Part shown: one piece after another, positions 51,770 to 60,247 of the stretch
Position numbering within the stretch: position 1 is the first letter of the stretch
Layout of the letters: the number at the start of each line of letters is the position of its first letter
Origin: Simplicispira sedimenti
GTDB lineage: Bacteria > Pseudomonadota > Gammaproteobacteria > Burkholderiales > Burkholderiaceae_C
Assembly (NCBI RefSeq): GCF_022760965.1
Contig: NZ_JAKVIJ010000009.1
Coordinates: 1 to 64,000, forward strand
DNA length: 64,000 bases
Direction: 5' to 3'
Notes under the pieces: model-generated
The model's database searches: none
Told to the model about the DNA's origin: nothing
Seen by the model: only the letters and a program-made list of their open reading frames with translations
Program-made: the position numbers and the translations under genes

Positions 51770-53428
51770 ATGGACAGTGCCATCCTGAGCCTGCTGGGCG
51801 CCTTCCTGCTGTCGATCATGGGGCTGTTTGTCTTCATCTGGTCGATGCGCAAGGGGCTGCTGGTCGAGAACCCCCGGGCGGCGTCGGTCATCTTCGCGCG
51901 CGGCGAGATCGGCCAGGCCGACGACCCCGCGCTGCACGAGGCCGGCCGCGCGCACCTGCAGGCGGCGGCCGCCGAGCCGGGCGATGCTGCCCACGCCGCC
52001 GACCCGCGCGAGCTGGCGCAGCGCATCGAGGCCGACCGCTCCAGCGCCTTCCCCGTGTTCATGTTCATCGCCTTCGCCATCCTCTGGCTGGTGCTGGGCT
52101 CGGTGGCGGGGCTCACGGCCTCGCTCAAGCTGCACATGCCCGACTGGCTGGTGGGCGAGGCTTGGCAGACCTTCGGCCGCGTGCGCACCATGCACCTCAC
52201 GGCGGTGCTCTACGGCTGGATCACCAACGCCGCGCTGGGTCTCATCGTCTGGCTGCTGCCGCGCCTGCTGCGCACGCGGCTGTTCGGCGCGCCCTGGGTG
52301 ATGCTGGGCGGCGCGTTCATCAACATCGCCATCGCCAGCGCTATCGGCGCCATCGGCGCGGGCTGGAACGACGGCATGGAGTACCTGGAGATACCGTGGC
52401 AGATCGGCCTGTTCATCGTCGTGGGCTTCGTCTGCATCATCGGGCCGGTGCTGTACACGCTGGTCAACCGCCAGGTGGAGTCGTTGTACGTCAGCGTCTG
52501 GTACCTCGTGGCGGCGCTCTTGTGGATCACGCTGCTGTTCCTCGTGGCCAAGCTGCCCGGCGTGCACACCGGCGTACAGCAGGCCACCACCAACTGGTGG
52601 TACGGCCACAACGTGCTGGGCCTGTGGTTCACGCCCATCAGCGTGGGGGCGATCTACTACTTCCTGCCCAAGATCATCGGCCGGCCGGTGCGCTCGTACA
52701 ACCTGTCCATCCTGGGCTTCTGGACGCTGGCCTTCTTCTACGGCCAGGTGGGCGGGCACCATCTGATCGGCGGGCCGATTCCGGGCTGGCTGAGCACGCT
52801 GTCCATCGTGCAGAGCATGATGATGATCATCCCCGTGGCGGCCTTCACCATCAACATGGCGGGCACCATGCAAGGGCGCATGCACCTGGCGCTGCACTCG
52901 CCCACGCTGCGCTTCATGATGTTCGGCGGGCTGATGTACATGCTCTCGTCGGTGCAGGGCTCGCTGGAGGCGCTGCGCAGCGTCAACCAGGTGGCGCACT
53001 TCACGCACTTCACGGTGGCACATGCGCACCTGGGGGCCTATGCTTTCGTCACCATGGTGCTGTTCGGCGCCATCTACTTCATGCTGCCGCGCGTGCTGCA
53101 CTGGGAGTGGCCGTACCCGCGCCTCATCTCGCTGCAGTTCTGGCTCGCGGCCGTCGGCATCCTGATCTATTTCGTGGGCCTCTCCATCGGCGGCTGGCTG
53201 CAGGGCCTGGCCATGCTCGATGCCTCGCGGCCCTTCATGGAGTCGGTCACGCTCACCATCCCCTACCTGCAGTGGCGCAGCGTGGGCGGCGCGCTCATGG
53301 TGGCCAGCCACCTCGTCTTCGCCGGCCACTTCCTGGCCATGGCGCTGCGCTTTGGCCCGCAGCGCACGGGCGCGGCCCTGTTCGCCCCGGCATCCCCCCA
53401 GGCACTGGAGATCGCTCATGGAAAATGA
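51770..53428 (+). CDS. ccoN: cbb3-type cytochrome c oxidase subunit I with CcoS-like N-terminus
   Basis: 552 residues from ATG 51770 behind AAGAAAGGA. The first ~40 residues (LSIMGLFVFIWSMRKGLLVE) look like the small assembly protein CcoS, then a ~60-residue soluble linker. The heme-copper core follows: RTMHLTAVLYG (heme ligand), WWYGHNVLGLWFTP (Cu ligand and cross-link region), GGHHLIG, and HFTHFTVAHAHLGAYAF (heme ligands). It reduces O2 with electrons from cytochrome c. No ccoP or ccoQ follows, so this is an atypical cbb3-like operon. It overlaps ccoO by 11 bp. Confidence 0.88.
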   Translation: MDSAILSLLGAFLLSIMGLFVFIWSMRKGLLVENPRAASVIFARGEIGQADDPALHEAGRAHLQAAAAEPGDAAHAADPRELAQRIEADRSSAFPVFMFIAFAILWLVLGSVAGLTASLKLHMPDWLVGEAWQTFGRVRTMHLTAVLYGWITNAALGLIVWLLPRLLRTRLFGAPWVMLGGAFINIAIASAIGAIGAGWNDGMEYLEIPWQIGLFIVVGFVCIIGPVLYTLVNRQVESLYVSVWYLVAALLWITLLFLVAKLPGVHTGVQQATTNWWYGHNVLGLWFTPISVGAIYYFLPKIIGRPVRSYNLSILGFWTLAFFYGQVGGHHLIGGPIPGWLSTLSIVQSMMMIIPVAAFTINMAGTMQGRMHLALHSPTLRFMMFGGLMYMLSSVQGSLEALRSVNQVAHFTHFTVAHAHLGAYAFVTMVLFGAIYFMLPRVLHWEWPYPRLISLQFWLAAVGILIYFVGLSIGGWLQGLAMLDASRPFMESVTLTIPYLQWRSVGGALMVASHLVFAGHFLAMALRFGPQRTGAALFAPASPQALEIAHGK

Positions 53429-54038
53429 AGTCAAACTGGCCGCAGGCGCCATGGTGTCACTGGCCGTGGCCACGGCCGCGCTGGTGGTGCTGCCCTACAT
53501 GGAGGTGCGCGACATCGCGCCGCCCGAAGGCCTCAAGCCGTACACCAGCGCGCAACTGCGCGGGCGCGAGGTCTACATCGCCAACGGCTGCGTGTACTGC
53601 CACACGCAGCAGCCGCGCGACCGCAACCTCGGCCCCGACCATGAGCGCGGCTGGGGCCGCGCCTCGGTGCCGGGCGACTACGTGTACGACAAGCCGCACC
53701 TGCTGGGCAGCATGCGCACCGGGCCCGACCTGTTCAACATCGGCGCGCGCCAGCCCAGCAAGGACTGGCACCTGGGCCACCTGTACCAGCCGCGCGCCTA
53801 TGTGCCGGGGTCCATCATGCCGGCCTACCCCTACCTGTTCGAGACCAAGACCGCCGCCGAACCGGGCGACGAGGTCGTCAAGCTGCCGCCGGGCCACGGC
53901 CCTTCACAGGGCGTGGTGGTGGCGCGGCCCGAGGCGCTGGACCTGGTGAAGTACCTGCAGGGCCTGGACCACACCTACCCCGTGCTGCCGCCCCCGCCGC
54001 GCAGCGCCGCCGGCCCGGCCGCCGGTTCTGCTTCCTGA
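53418..54038 (+). CDS. ccoO: cbb3-type oxidase subunit II, monoheme cytochrome c (CcoO-like)
   Basis: 206 residues from ATG 53418. One N-terminal membrane anchor (~8-28) is followed by the heme motif GCVYCH (C58, C61, H62) and the CcoO-type stretch TQQPRDRNLGPDHERGWGR. The likely axial Met is in PGSIMPAYPYLF. The C-terminus is Pro/Ala-rich. It passes electrons from soluble cytochrome c to CcoN. It overlaps ccoN by 11 bp and is 8 bp ahead of the cytochrome c gene. Confidence 0.9.
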   Translation: MENEVKLAAGAMVSLAVATAALVVLPYMEVRDIAPPEGLKPYTSAQLRGREVYIANGCVYCHTQQPRDRNLGPDHERGWGRASVPGDYVYDKPHLLGSMRTGPDLFNIGARQPSKDWHLGHLYQPRAYVPGSIMPAYPYLFETKTAAEPGDEVVKLPPGHGPSQGVVVARPEALDLVKYLQGLDHTYPVLPPPPRSAAGPAAGSAS

Positions 54039-54046
54039 GGACGCCC

Positions 54047-54643
54047 ATGCTCGACCAAGACAATTCGCACCGCGCGCAGGAGCGCGAGAACGCCGACCCC
54101 GAGGAACGCATCCGCCCCGTGCCGCTGATGGCTGCCGCCATCACGCTGGCCATGGTGCTGTTCGGCGTGGGCTACATCTTCCTGTCCGATCCGTTCGGAA
54201 ACTCCAGCCTGGGCGACCGCCGCACCGTGGCCGACCTGTCCGGCCCCGCACCGGCCGCCGCGGGCGCGGCCGTGGATGGCAAGGCGCTGTTCGCCGCGCA
54301 GTGCGCGGCCTGCCACCAGGCCACGGGCCAGGGCCTGCCGGGCGTGTTTCCGCCGCTGGCGGGCTCGGAATGGGTCACGGGCGAGCCGCGCGTGCTGGCC
54401 AACATCCTGCTGCATGGCGTGACCGGCCCGATCACGGTGGCCGGGAAAAGCTATGAGGGCGCCATGCCCAGCTTCCGCCAACTGGGCGATGCCGAGCTGG
54501 CCGCCGTGGCCAGCTACATCCGCAGCGCATGGGGCAACCAGGCCGCCGCCGTGGCGCCCGACCTGATCGCACAGGAGCGCAAGGCCAACGACCGCAGCAC
54601 GCCGTTCGAGGGCGGCGCTGCGCTCCAAGCCCTGGCGCGCTAA
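54047..54643 (+). CDS. Membrane-anchored c-type cytochrome
   Basis: 198 residues. A cytoplasmic N-terminus and one membrane helix (~28-47) precede a single cytochrome c domain with CAACH (C86, C89, H90) and an axial-Met motif GAMPSFRQLGD. It has one heme only, unlike diheme CcoP, whose position in the operon it takes. It probably feeds electrons to the CcoN/CcoO pair. The next gene is 4 bp away. Confidence 0.88.
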   Translation: MLDQDNSHRAQERENADPEERIRPVPLMAAAITLAMVLFGVGYIFLSDPFGNSSLGDRRTVADLSGPAPAAAGAAVDGKALFAAQCAACHQATGQGLPGVFPPLAGSEWVTGEPRVLANILLHGVTGPITVAGKSYEGAMPSFRQLGDAELAAVASYIRSAWGNQAAAVAPDLIAQERKANDRSTPFEGGAALQALAR

Positions 54644-54647
54644 GGCC

Positions 54648-55283
54648 ATGCTGCGCACCGCCGTTCTGAGCCTGCTGCTGGCGCTGTGCGGCTACGCAGC
54701 GGCAAGCTGGCTCACGCACGGCTTTCAGGTCTGGACCGACGAGGGCGCGCGCCGCCTGGAAGTGGCGCTGCAGCCCGTGGACGCGCCGCGCGTGGCAGTC
54801 GATGGCCCCGGAGTGGCCGCGCCCGACCTGCCTGCGCTGCTGGCGCAGGGCGGCGGCGTGACCATCGCCGACTTCATCTACACGCGCTGCCAGAGCGTCT
54901 GCCTGTCGCTGGGCAGCAGCTTCCAGCAGTTGCAGGCCGCGCTGCGGGCCGATGCCGAGGCTGGCCATTCCGCGAACGTGCGCCTGCTGTCGATCAGCTT
55001 CGATGGCGCGCACGACCGCCCGGCCGCGCTGCGCGCCTACGCCCAGGGCCTGCGGGCCGACCCGGCCCTGTGGCGCTTCGTGCGCGTGCCCGACGCGGCG
55101 CAGGAGCAGGCCCTGCTGCGCCGCCTGGGCGTGGTGGTGGTGCCCGACGGCCGGGGCGACTACGAGCATAACGCCGCGCTGCTGGTGTTCGACGCGCGCG
55201 GCCGCATGGTGCGCGTGTTCGACGTCGCCGAGCAGCAACTCGCGCTGGACTACGCGCGCCACCTCGCGCGGAGCGCGCCATGA
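54648..55283 (+). CDS. SCO1/SenC-family copper chaperone
   Basis: 211 residues. An N-terminal membrane anchor/signal (~4-22) precedes a thioredoxin-like domain with the copper motif CQSVC (C81, C85) and the conserved His in YEHNAALLVFD. SCO proteins deliver copper or reduce thiols during assembly of the Cu centre of heme-copper oxidases, which fits its place after the oxidase subunits. Its stop overlaps the next start by 4 bp. Confidence 0.9.
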   Translation: MLRTAVLSLLLALCGYAAASWLTHGFQVWTDEGARRLEVALQPVDAPRVAVDGPGVAAPDLPALLAQGGGVTIADFIYTRCQSVCLSLGSSFQQLQAALRADAEAGHSANVRLLSISFDGAHDRPAALRAYAQGLRADPALWRFVRVPDAAQEQALLRRLGVVVVPDGRGDYEHNAALLVFDARGRMVRVFDVAEQQLALDYARHLARSAP

Positions 55284-55888
55284 CGCGCGGGCCCCACTGC
55301 AACCCGCGCACCCAGGCCATCCTGGGGCTGGCCCTGTGCGCGCTGCTGGCCTGGCCCGCGCTCCGCCATGCGCTGGAGGCCAGCATGTGGCGCCACATGG
55401 TGCTGCAGTTCCCGCTGCTGATGGCGGCGGGCGCGCTGCTGGCGGCCGCGCTGCCGCCGCGTGCGCGTGGCGCCGTGGCGCGCTGGAACGCCCACGGCAT
55501 CGCCGGGCTGGTGCTCGTGGCCTGTGTGCTGGCCGTGCTGATGGTGCCGCGCGTGCTCGACCTCGCGCTGCGCGACGGCACCATCGAGGCCGCCAAGGGT
55601 GCCGCGCTGGTGCTGGCGGGCGCGGCGCTGCGCCTGTCGTGGCGCGCGGCGGGGCTGGTGGTGCAGGGCTTCTTCCTCGGCAACATGCTGCCCATGACCG
55701 CCGTGGTGGGCCAGCTCTACATCGATGCGCCGCTGCGCCTGTGCAACGCCTACCTGCTCGATGACCAGGCCCGCCTGGGCCAGTGGCTCATTGCCCTGGC
55801 CGTGCTGCTGGCGCTGGGCTGGCTGGCGCAGGTGGGGTGGGTGATGGCGCGGCGCGAAGGCACGCTGCTGGCGCCGGACAATGCCTGA
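55280..55888 (+). CDS. Integral membrane protein, possible oxidase assembly factor
   Basis: 202 residues with about five or six hydrophobic segments. The stretch EASMWRHMVLQFPLLMAAG resembles the start of the CtaG/caa3 assembly-factor family, but the similarity is weak. It is translationally coupled (ATGA) to the SCO gene and ends the oxidase operon. Its TGA is followed immediately by repeat copy I. A role in copper insertion is possible from context only. Confidence 0.72.
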   Translation: MTRGPHCNPRTQAILGLALCALLAWPALRHALEASMWRHMVLQFPLLMAAGALLAAALPPRARGAVARWNAHGIAGLVLVACVLAVLMVPRVLDLALRDGTIEAAKGAALVLAGAALRLSWRAAGLVVQGFFLGNMLPMTAVVGQLYIDAPLRLCNAYLLDDQARLGQWLIALAVLLALGWLAQVGWVMARREGTLLAPDNA

Positions 55889-55954
55889 TTGCTCTGTTTT
55901 CAGGAGCTGCCTGCGCTTGCTGGATGGGCGCTGGAGGCCGATTTCATTCAAATT
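55889..55954 (+). repeat. 66-bp dispersed repeat, copy I, filling a convergent gap
   Basis: TTGCTCTGTTTTCAGGAGCT at 1-20, GCGCT at 25-29, TGGGCGCTGGAGGCC at 37-51, ATTTCATTCAAATT at the end. It begins on the base after the plus-strand stop (55886-55888) and ends one base before the ctlX stop (55956-55958). It therefore is the entire gap between two convergent genes. Confidence 0.9.
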
Positions 55955-55955
55955 G

Positions 55956-56888
55956 TCATGCGCTGTCCGGGCGCGGCGCCAGGTGGATGCCCGCCAGCAT
56001 GCAGCGCACCGAGCCGCCCGCCAGTTCGATGGTGGGCACGCGCAGCGGCAGCAGCGTGGCGCTGCGTTCGATCACGGCCTTCTGCGCGGCCGTGAGGCAG
56101 GCAGCGGCCCGCTCGGACAGCGCCAGCAGCCGCCGGCCGCCATGCCCCGTGAGCTCCAGCGCGTTGCCAGCGAATTCGCCGATCTGGTGCGCGTCGAGTT
56201 CGATGACGTCGCGCCCGCTCTCGCGCAGCCGCGCGCGCACGGCCTCGCGGCGCTGCGGGTCGGCGATGAGGTCAAAGCCCCCGAGCGCGAAGTCGGTGCC
56301 CACGCAGAGCATCACGTTGGTGTGGTAGCAGGGCCGGCCCTGCGCGTCGGCGGTGGCGAAGGCCATGGGCTCGAAGTTGAAATGCGTGCAGAAGCGCTCC
56401 AGCGCCACCGGGTCGGCGCGGTGCGATTGCGCGGTGTAGGCGATGCGGCCGATGTGGTCCAGCACCATGGCGCCCGTGCCTTCGAGGGCCATGCCGTCGT
56501 GTTCCAGGCCCGAGTAGTCGATCACGTCCTGCACGCGGTAGCGGGCCTTGAGCATCTCGATGATGTCGCTGCGCCGCTCGCGCCGCCGGTTGGCGGCGTA
56601 CATGGGGTAGAGCGCCACATGGCCGCCCGCGTGGGTGGAGAACCAGTTGTTCGGGAACACGGCGTCGGGCGTTTCGGGGTCATGGCTGTCGAACAGGTGC
56701 ACGCGCACCCCGGCGGCTTCGAGCCGGGCGGCGGCCTCGGTCACCTCGGCATGGGCCTGCGCGGCCACGCTGGCGGCCGTGGCTGGGCGCTGGAAGGCGT
56801 TGTCGGCGGCGGTCTCGGGGTTGGGGTGGAAGTGGTGCGGGCGCACCATGGCGACGGCGGCGGGGGCTTGGAGAGAGGGCGGGGGCAT
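55956..56888 (-). CDS. ctlX: Citrulline utilization hydrolase-type amidinotransferase-fold protein
   Basis: 310 residues from ATG 56888. It has the guanidino-group-modifying (amidinotransferase) fold with MVRPHHFHPNPETAADN at the N-terminus, PDAVFPNNWFSTH (substrate loop), the His in CYHTNVMLCVG, and the probable nucleophile C296 in GGSVRCMLAGIHL. The pattern matches CtlX proteins, which hydrolyse citrulline to ornithine. It is divergent from an Lrp-type regulator, which probably controls it. Confidence 0.87.
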   Translation of the reverse strand: MPPPSLQAPAAVAMVRPHHFHPNPETAADNAFQRPATAASVAAQAHAEVTEAAARLEAAGVRVHLFDSHDPETPDAVFPNNWFSTHAGGHVALYPMYAANRRRERRSDIIEMLKARYRVQDVIDYSGLEHDGMALEGTGAMVLDHIGRIAYTAQSHRADPVALERFCTHFNFEPMAFATADAQGRPCYHTNVMLCVGTDFALGGFDLIADPQRREAVRARLRESGRDVIELDAHQIGEFAGNALELTGHGGRRLLALSERAAACLTAAQKAVIERSATLLPLRVPTIELAGGSVRCMLAGIHLAPRPDSA

Positions 56889-57023
56889 GGTCTTGCGGTG
56901 GTGGGGGAGGGGTGCCCACGGAGGGCGGTGCAGGCATTGTGCGAACAGCCACTGCCAACAAAAAGACGGCAAACTGGTCAAATAGCTGCAAAAATTGGCG
57001 AAACGCCAGCGCACAAACGCACC

Positions 57024-57455
57024 ATGACCAAGCTCGACGACACCGACCGCGAAATCCTCAGCATCCTGCGCGCCGACGCGCGCACTCCCGTGGCCACGCT
57101 GGCGCACAAGCTGCGCGTCTCGCGCGGCACGGTGCAGAACCGGCTGCGCAAGATGGAGGAGGGCGGTGTCATCGTCGGCTACACGGTGCGCCTGCGGCCC
57201 GACTCGGAGCCGCAGCGCATTCGCGCCTGGATGTGCATCGCCGTGGAGGGCAACGCCGCGCCCGAGGTGATCCGCGCGCTGCGCGGCGAGCCCATGGTGG
57301 GCACGCTGCACACCACCAACGGCCGCTGGGATATCGTGGCCGAGGTGCGCGCCGAAAGCCTGGAGGCCTTCGACGCGGCGCTGGGGCGCATCCGCCTCAC
57401 GCCGGGCATTGCCAACACCGAGACCAGCATCCTGCTGTCCACCTACAAGGCCTAA
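57024..57455 (+). CDS. Lrp/AsnC-family transcriptional regulator
   Basis: 143 residues from ATG 57024. The N-terminal HTH (LDDTDREILSILRADARTP, then LAHKLRVSRGTVQNRLRKM) is followed by a RAM effector-binding domain (~65-140). Its divergent placement 135 bp from ctlX suggests that it senses citrulline, ornithine or arginine and regulates ctlX. The longer open frame upstream belongs to the opposite strand of ctlX and is not coding. Confidence 0.88.
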   Translation: MTKLDDTDREILSILRADARTPVATLAHKLRVSRGTVQNRLRKMEEGGVIVGYTVRLRPDSEPQRIRAWMCIAVEGNAAPEVIRALRGEPMVGTLHTTNGRWDIVAEVRAESLEAFDAALGRIRLTPGIANTETSILLSTYKA

Positions 57456-57560
57456 TACGGATTTGCCTTCAACCGTATAACGTCGTTGGTTTGCCTCGCC
57501 GTGCTACAGCACTGTCTTCGGCTTTCCGCCTAGTTATCCGATTGAATGCAAACCCGTATA
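57455..57560. repeat. Palindromic repeat unit with 18-bp inverted ends
   Basis: ATACGGATTTGCCTTCAA (57455-57472) and TTGAATGCAAACCCGTAT (57543-57560) are inverted copies with two mismatches, enclosing 70 bp. The unit starts on the last base of the Lrp-gene stop codon, and its right part encodes the last residues of the minus-strand diguanylate cyclase. It differs from the 66-bp family and looks like a second non-autonomous repeat type. It also separates two convergent genes. Confidence 0.7.
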
Positions 57561-58787
57561 AAACTCCTGGTGGCTCCCGTCGGGCAGCGCCAGCATGGTG
57601 CGTGCGCGCCCGGCCTGTTTGCCCGCGTAGAGCGCCAGGTCGGCGCGCTGCAGCAGGGAGTCGAGGCTGTCCTCACTGGGCAGGCGTTGGACCACCCCCG
57701 CCGTCATGCCCGCCACGATGCGCTGGCCCTCGTGCTCCACCGGGGTATCGGCCAGGCGCTGCGCCAGGCGCCGGGCGGCCTGGGCGGCGCATTGCAGGTC
57801 GGCGCCGGGCAGCAGCACGGCGAATTCCTCACCCCCCAGGCGGCCCACGGTGTCGATGCTGCGAAAGCAGCTGCCGCTCAGCCGGGCCAGGGTGCACAGC
57901 ACCGCATCGCCCGCGGCGTGGCCGTACTGGTCGTTGATGCGCTTGAAGTGGTCCAGGTCGATGAGCACCAGCGACAGCGGGCTGGCGTCGCGCTGCGTGC
58001 GCGCAAGATCCAGCGCAAAGCGGCGGCTGAATTCGCGCCGGTTCACCAGGCCGGTGAGCGGGTCGGTGGTGGCCTGACGCTCCAGTTCGGCCTGCAGTTC
58101 GATGCGCTGGGCGATTTCGGCCTGCAGCGCGGCGTTGGTTTCGCTCAAGCGTTGGCGCAGGGCAAATTCCTGGCGCTGCACACGCTGCAGGCGCGCCGCC
58201 GCCACATAGCCCACCAGGGCGGGCAGCGTGAGCAAAAACGCCAGCCCCAGCAAGGTGGCTGGGGGCCGACCCAGCAGCACAAAGCTCAGCAGGCTGCCGA
58301 CCACGCCAAACACGGCCACCGGCACAAAGACCACCACGCGCCCCGGCAGAAACAGGAACATGCAGAACTGCATGAACATCACCATGCCCACGGTCCAGAT
58401 GCGCACGTCCTCGCGCACATGGAACAGCAGGAAATAGAAGGGGTAGCCGATGACGGCAATCCAGGCCACCAGCCGCCCATCGGTGGCCCAATGCGGCTGG
58501 CGGCGCAGCACCCCCGCAGCGCCCAGCAACAGGGCGGCCATCGCGCCGCGGTACGCCAGCAGTTGCCAGAACAAGGGGCTGGCAGCCCCCAGCACCTGCA
58601 GGTCGGGCAGGGCAAACAACAGCAGCAGACCCGCCCACAGCGCCAGGGCCACGCGCAGTTGCCGGGCCATGCTGTGCTGCACGCTGGTGCGGAAGGCATG
58701 TTCATCGGCAGGATGGATGAACTCGGCACGCCACGCAGAGAGGGCGGGAGTTGGCGGTGGTGCAGGGTGGGTGGGGGAGGCGGTCAT
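57534..58787 (-). CDS. Membrane diguanylate cyclase, copy 1
   Basis: 417 residues from ATG 58787. About six membrane helices (~45-220), a coiled coil (~225-255), then a GGDEF domain with RLGGEEFAVL and the RxxD inhibitory site RSID five residues before it. It makes cyclic di-GMP; the ligand for the membrane part is unknown. The last ~9 codons (EFYTGLHSIG) lie inside the palindromic repeat at 57455-57560. It is divergent from and paralogous to the next gene, with 143 bp between starts. Confidence 0.9.
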   Translation of the reverse strand: MTASPTHPAPPPTPALSAWRAEFIHPADEHAFRTSVQHSMARQLRVALALWAGLLLLFALPDLQVLGAASPLFWQLLAYRGAMAALLLGAAGVLRRQPHWATDGRLVAWIAVIGYPFYFLLFHVREDVRIWTVGMVMFMQFCMFLFLPGRVVVFVPVAVFGVVGSLLSFVLLGRPPATLLGLAFLLTLPALVGYVAAARLQRVQRQEFALRQRLSETNAALQAEIAQRIELQAELERQATTDPLTGLVNRREFSRRFALDLARTQRDASPLSLVLIDLDHFKRINDQYGHAAGDAVLCTLARLSGSCFRSIDTVGRLGGEEFAVLLPGADLQCAAQAARRLAQRLADTPVEHEGQRIVAGMTAGVVQRLPSEDSLDSLLQRADLALYAGKQAGRARTMLALPDGSHQEFYTGLHSIG

Positions 58788-58930
58788 GCGCAAATCCTGG
58801 TGCCAAGGGTATGACAGTTGGACCCTGGGCTGCCCCCGGAGAACCCCGATGGCCCTGGGATTCAATGTGCTATGGGGGATACCCAGATCCACCGTGTCAG
58901 AGGCACAATGGTGAAAAGAGCCACCGACCC

Positions 58931-60235
58931 ATGCGTGATCACCTGAAATCGTTGTTGGGCCTGCCCGACGGACCTGAGGGGCTGGAGCCGCTGGGCCCCG
59001 GCTCGCAGTGGCACCTGCGTGGCTGGTGTGCGGAGTTCTCCGACCGGCGCACCGAGATGGGCTACAAGCAATATTGCCAGCATTTCACCGCGCACCAGCT
59101 TCTGCTGGCCCTGGGCATCTGGTCGCTGGTGCTGCTGCTGTTCGCCATTCCGGACTACCTGGCCATGGGTTGGTCTGCGCCCTTCCAGGGTTTGCTGGCC
59201 ATGCGCGTCGGGGTGGCGTTGTGCGTGCTGGCATTGATGCGTGCCGTGGTGCGCAAGCCCTGGCTGGCGACCCAGGGCTTGTGGACTTCGGTGGTCGAAC
59301 TCATTGGCCTGGCCAGTTTCATGCTGGTGTATGTGCTGCGGCCCGAGATAGCCATCTGGACCTATGCCATGACGCTGCTGATGCTGATCATGCTCTTCGT
59401 CTTTGTGCCCAACCGCCTGTGCTGTGCCCTGGCGGTTTCCTTGGTAGGGGCGTTGTTTACGCTGGCCATGGTCAGTCAAAGCCGCAGTTTGCAGACACGG
59501 GAGTTCGTGGTCCTGGGTTTGGCGCTGGCGCTGCCCATCGTGACGGGCTACGTCAGTGCCTGGCGCGTGCAGATGCTGCAGCGCCAGCAGTACGCCCTGC
59601 TGATGGCCGCGCGCGCCAGCAACGACCAGTTGCGCCAGGAGGTGGAGCAGCGCCGCGCCCTGCAGGAGGCGCTGCGCATCCAGGCCAGCATCGACCCACT
59701 GACAGGGCTGAACAACCGGCGCGAGTACGAAAAGCTCTTTTCCCGCGAAATGGCGCGCGCCCGGCGCGAGGGGCGCGCCATGTCGCTGGTGATGCTGGAT
59801 CTGGACCATTTCAAACACATCAACGACGACCACGGCCATGCCGCAGGCGACGAGGTGCTGCGCTGCGTGGCGCAACTGTGCCGCGAGAACTTCCGCGAGG
59901 TGGACATCGCCGGGCGCCTGGGGGGCGAGGAGTTTGTGGTGCTCATGCCCCACACGGCACTGCGCGAGGCGGGCGAGGTGGCGCGGCGCTTTCTGCAGGT
60001 GCTGTCGGACACCGAGATTGCTTTCGAAGGCCTGCGACTGCGCGTGCAGGCCACCGCCGGAGTGGCCGAGCTGCAAGCCCACGAGGATCATCTCGAAACC
60101 CTGCTGCAGCGCGCCGACCACGCCCTGTACGCGGGCAAGCAGACCGGGCGCAACCGCGTGATGCTGGCGCTGCCCGACGGGCAGGTGCAGCACTACCAGG
60201 GCGGCGCCATGGCGCCCAAGGAACCGGGTGTTTGA
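58931..60235 (+). CDS. Membrane diguanylate cyclase, copy 2
   Basis: 434 residues from ATG 58931; the open frame further upstream overlaps the promoter region. The layout is the same as copy 1: a soluble N-terminus, about six membrane helices (~60-250), a short coiled coil and GGDEF with RLGGEEFVVL and I-site REVD. Shared stretches such as DPLTGL-NRRE, LDHFKHIND-like and QRADHALYAGKQ-GR show common origin with the divergent neighbour. It probably arose by inverted duplication. It is convergent with the HAD gene (12 bp). Confidence 0.9.
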   Translation: MRDHLKSLLGLPDGPEGLEPLGPGSQWHLRGWCAEFSDRRTEMGYKQYCQHFTAHQLLLALGIWSLVLLLFAIPDYLAMGWSAPFQGLLAMRVGVALCVLALMRAVVRKPWLATQGLWTSVVELIGLASFMLVYVLRPEIAIWTYAMTLLMLIMLFVFVPNRLCCALAVSLVGALFTLAMVSQSRSLQTREFVVLGLALALPIVTGYVSAWRVQMLQRQQYALLMAARASNDQLRQEVEQRRALQEALRIQASIDPLTGLNNRREYEKLFSREMARARREGRAMSLVMLDLDHFKHINDDHGHAAGDEVLRCVAQLCRENFREVDIAGRLGGEEFVVLMPHTALREAGEVARRFLQVLSDTEIAFEGLRLRVQATAGVAELQAHEDHLETLLQRADHALYAGKQTGRNRVMLALPDGQVQHYQGGAMAPKEPGV

Positions 60236-60247
60236 CGCCTTGCGGGG

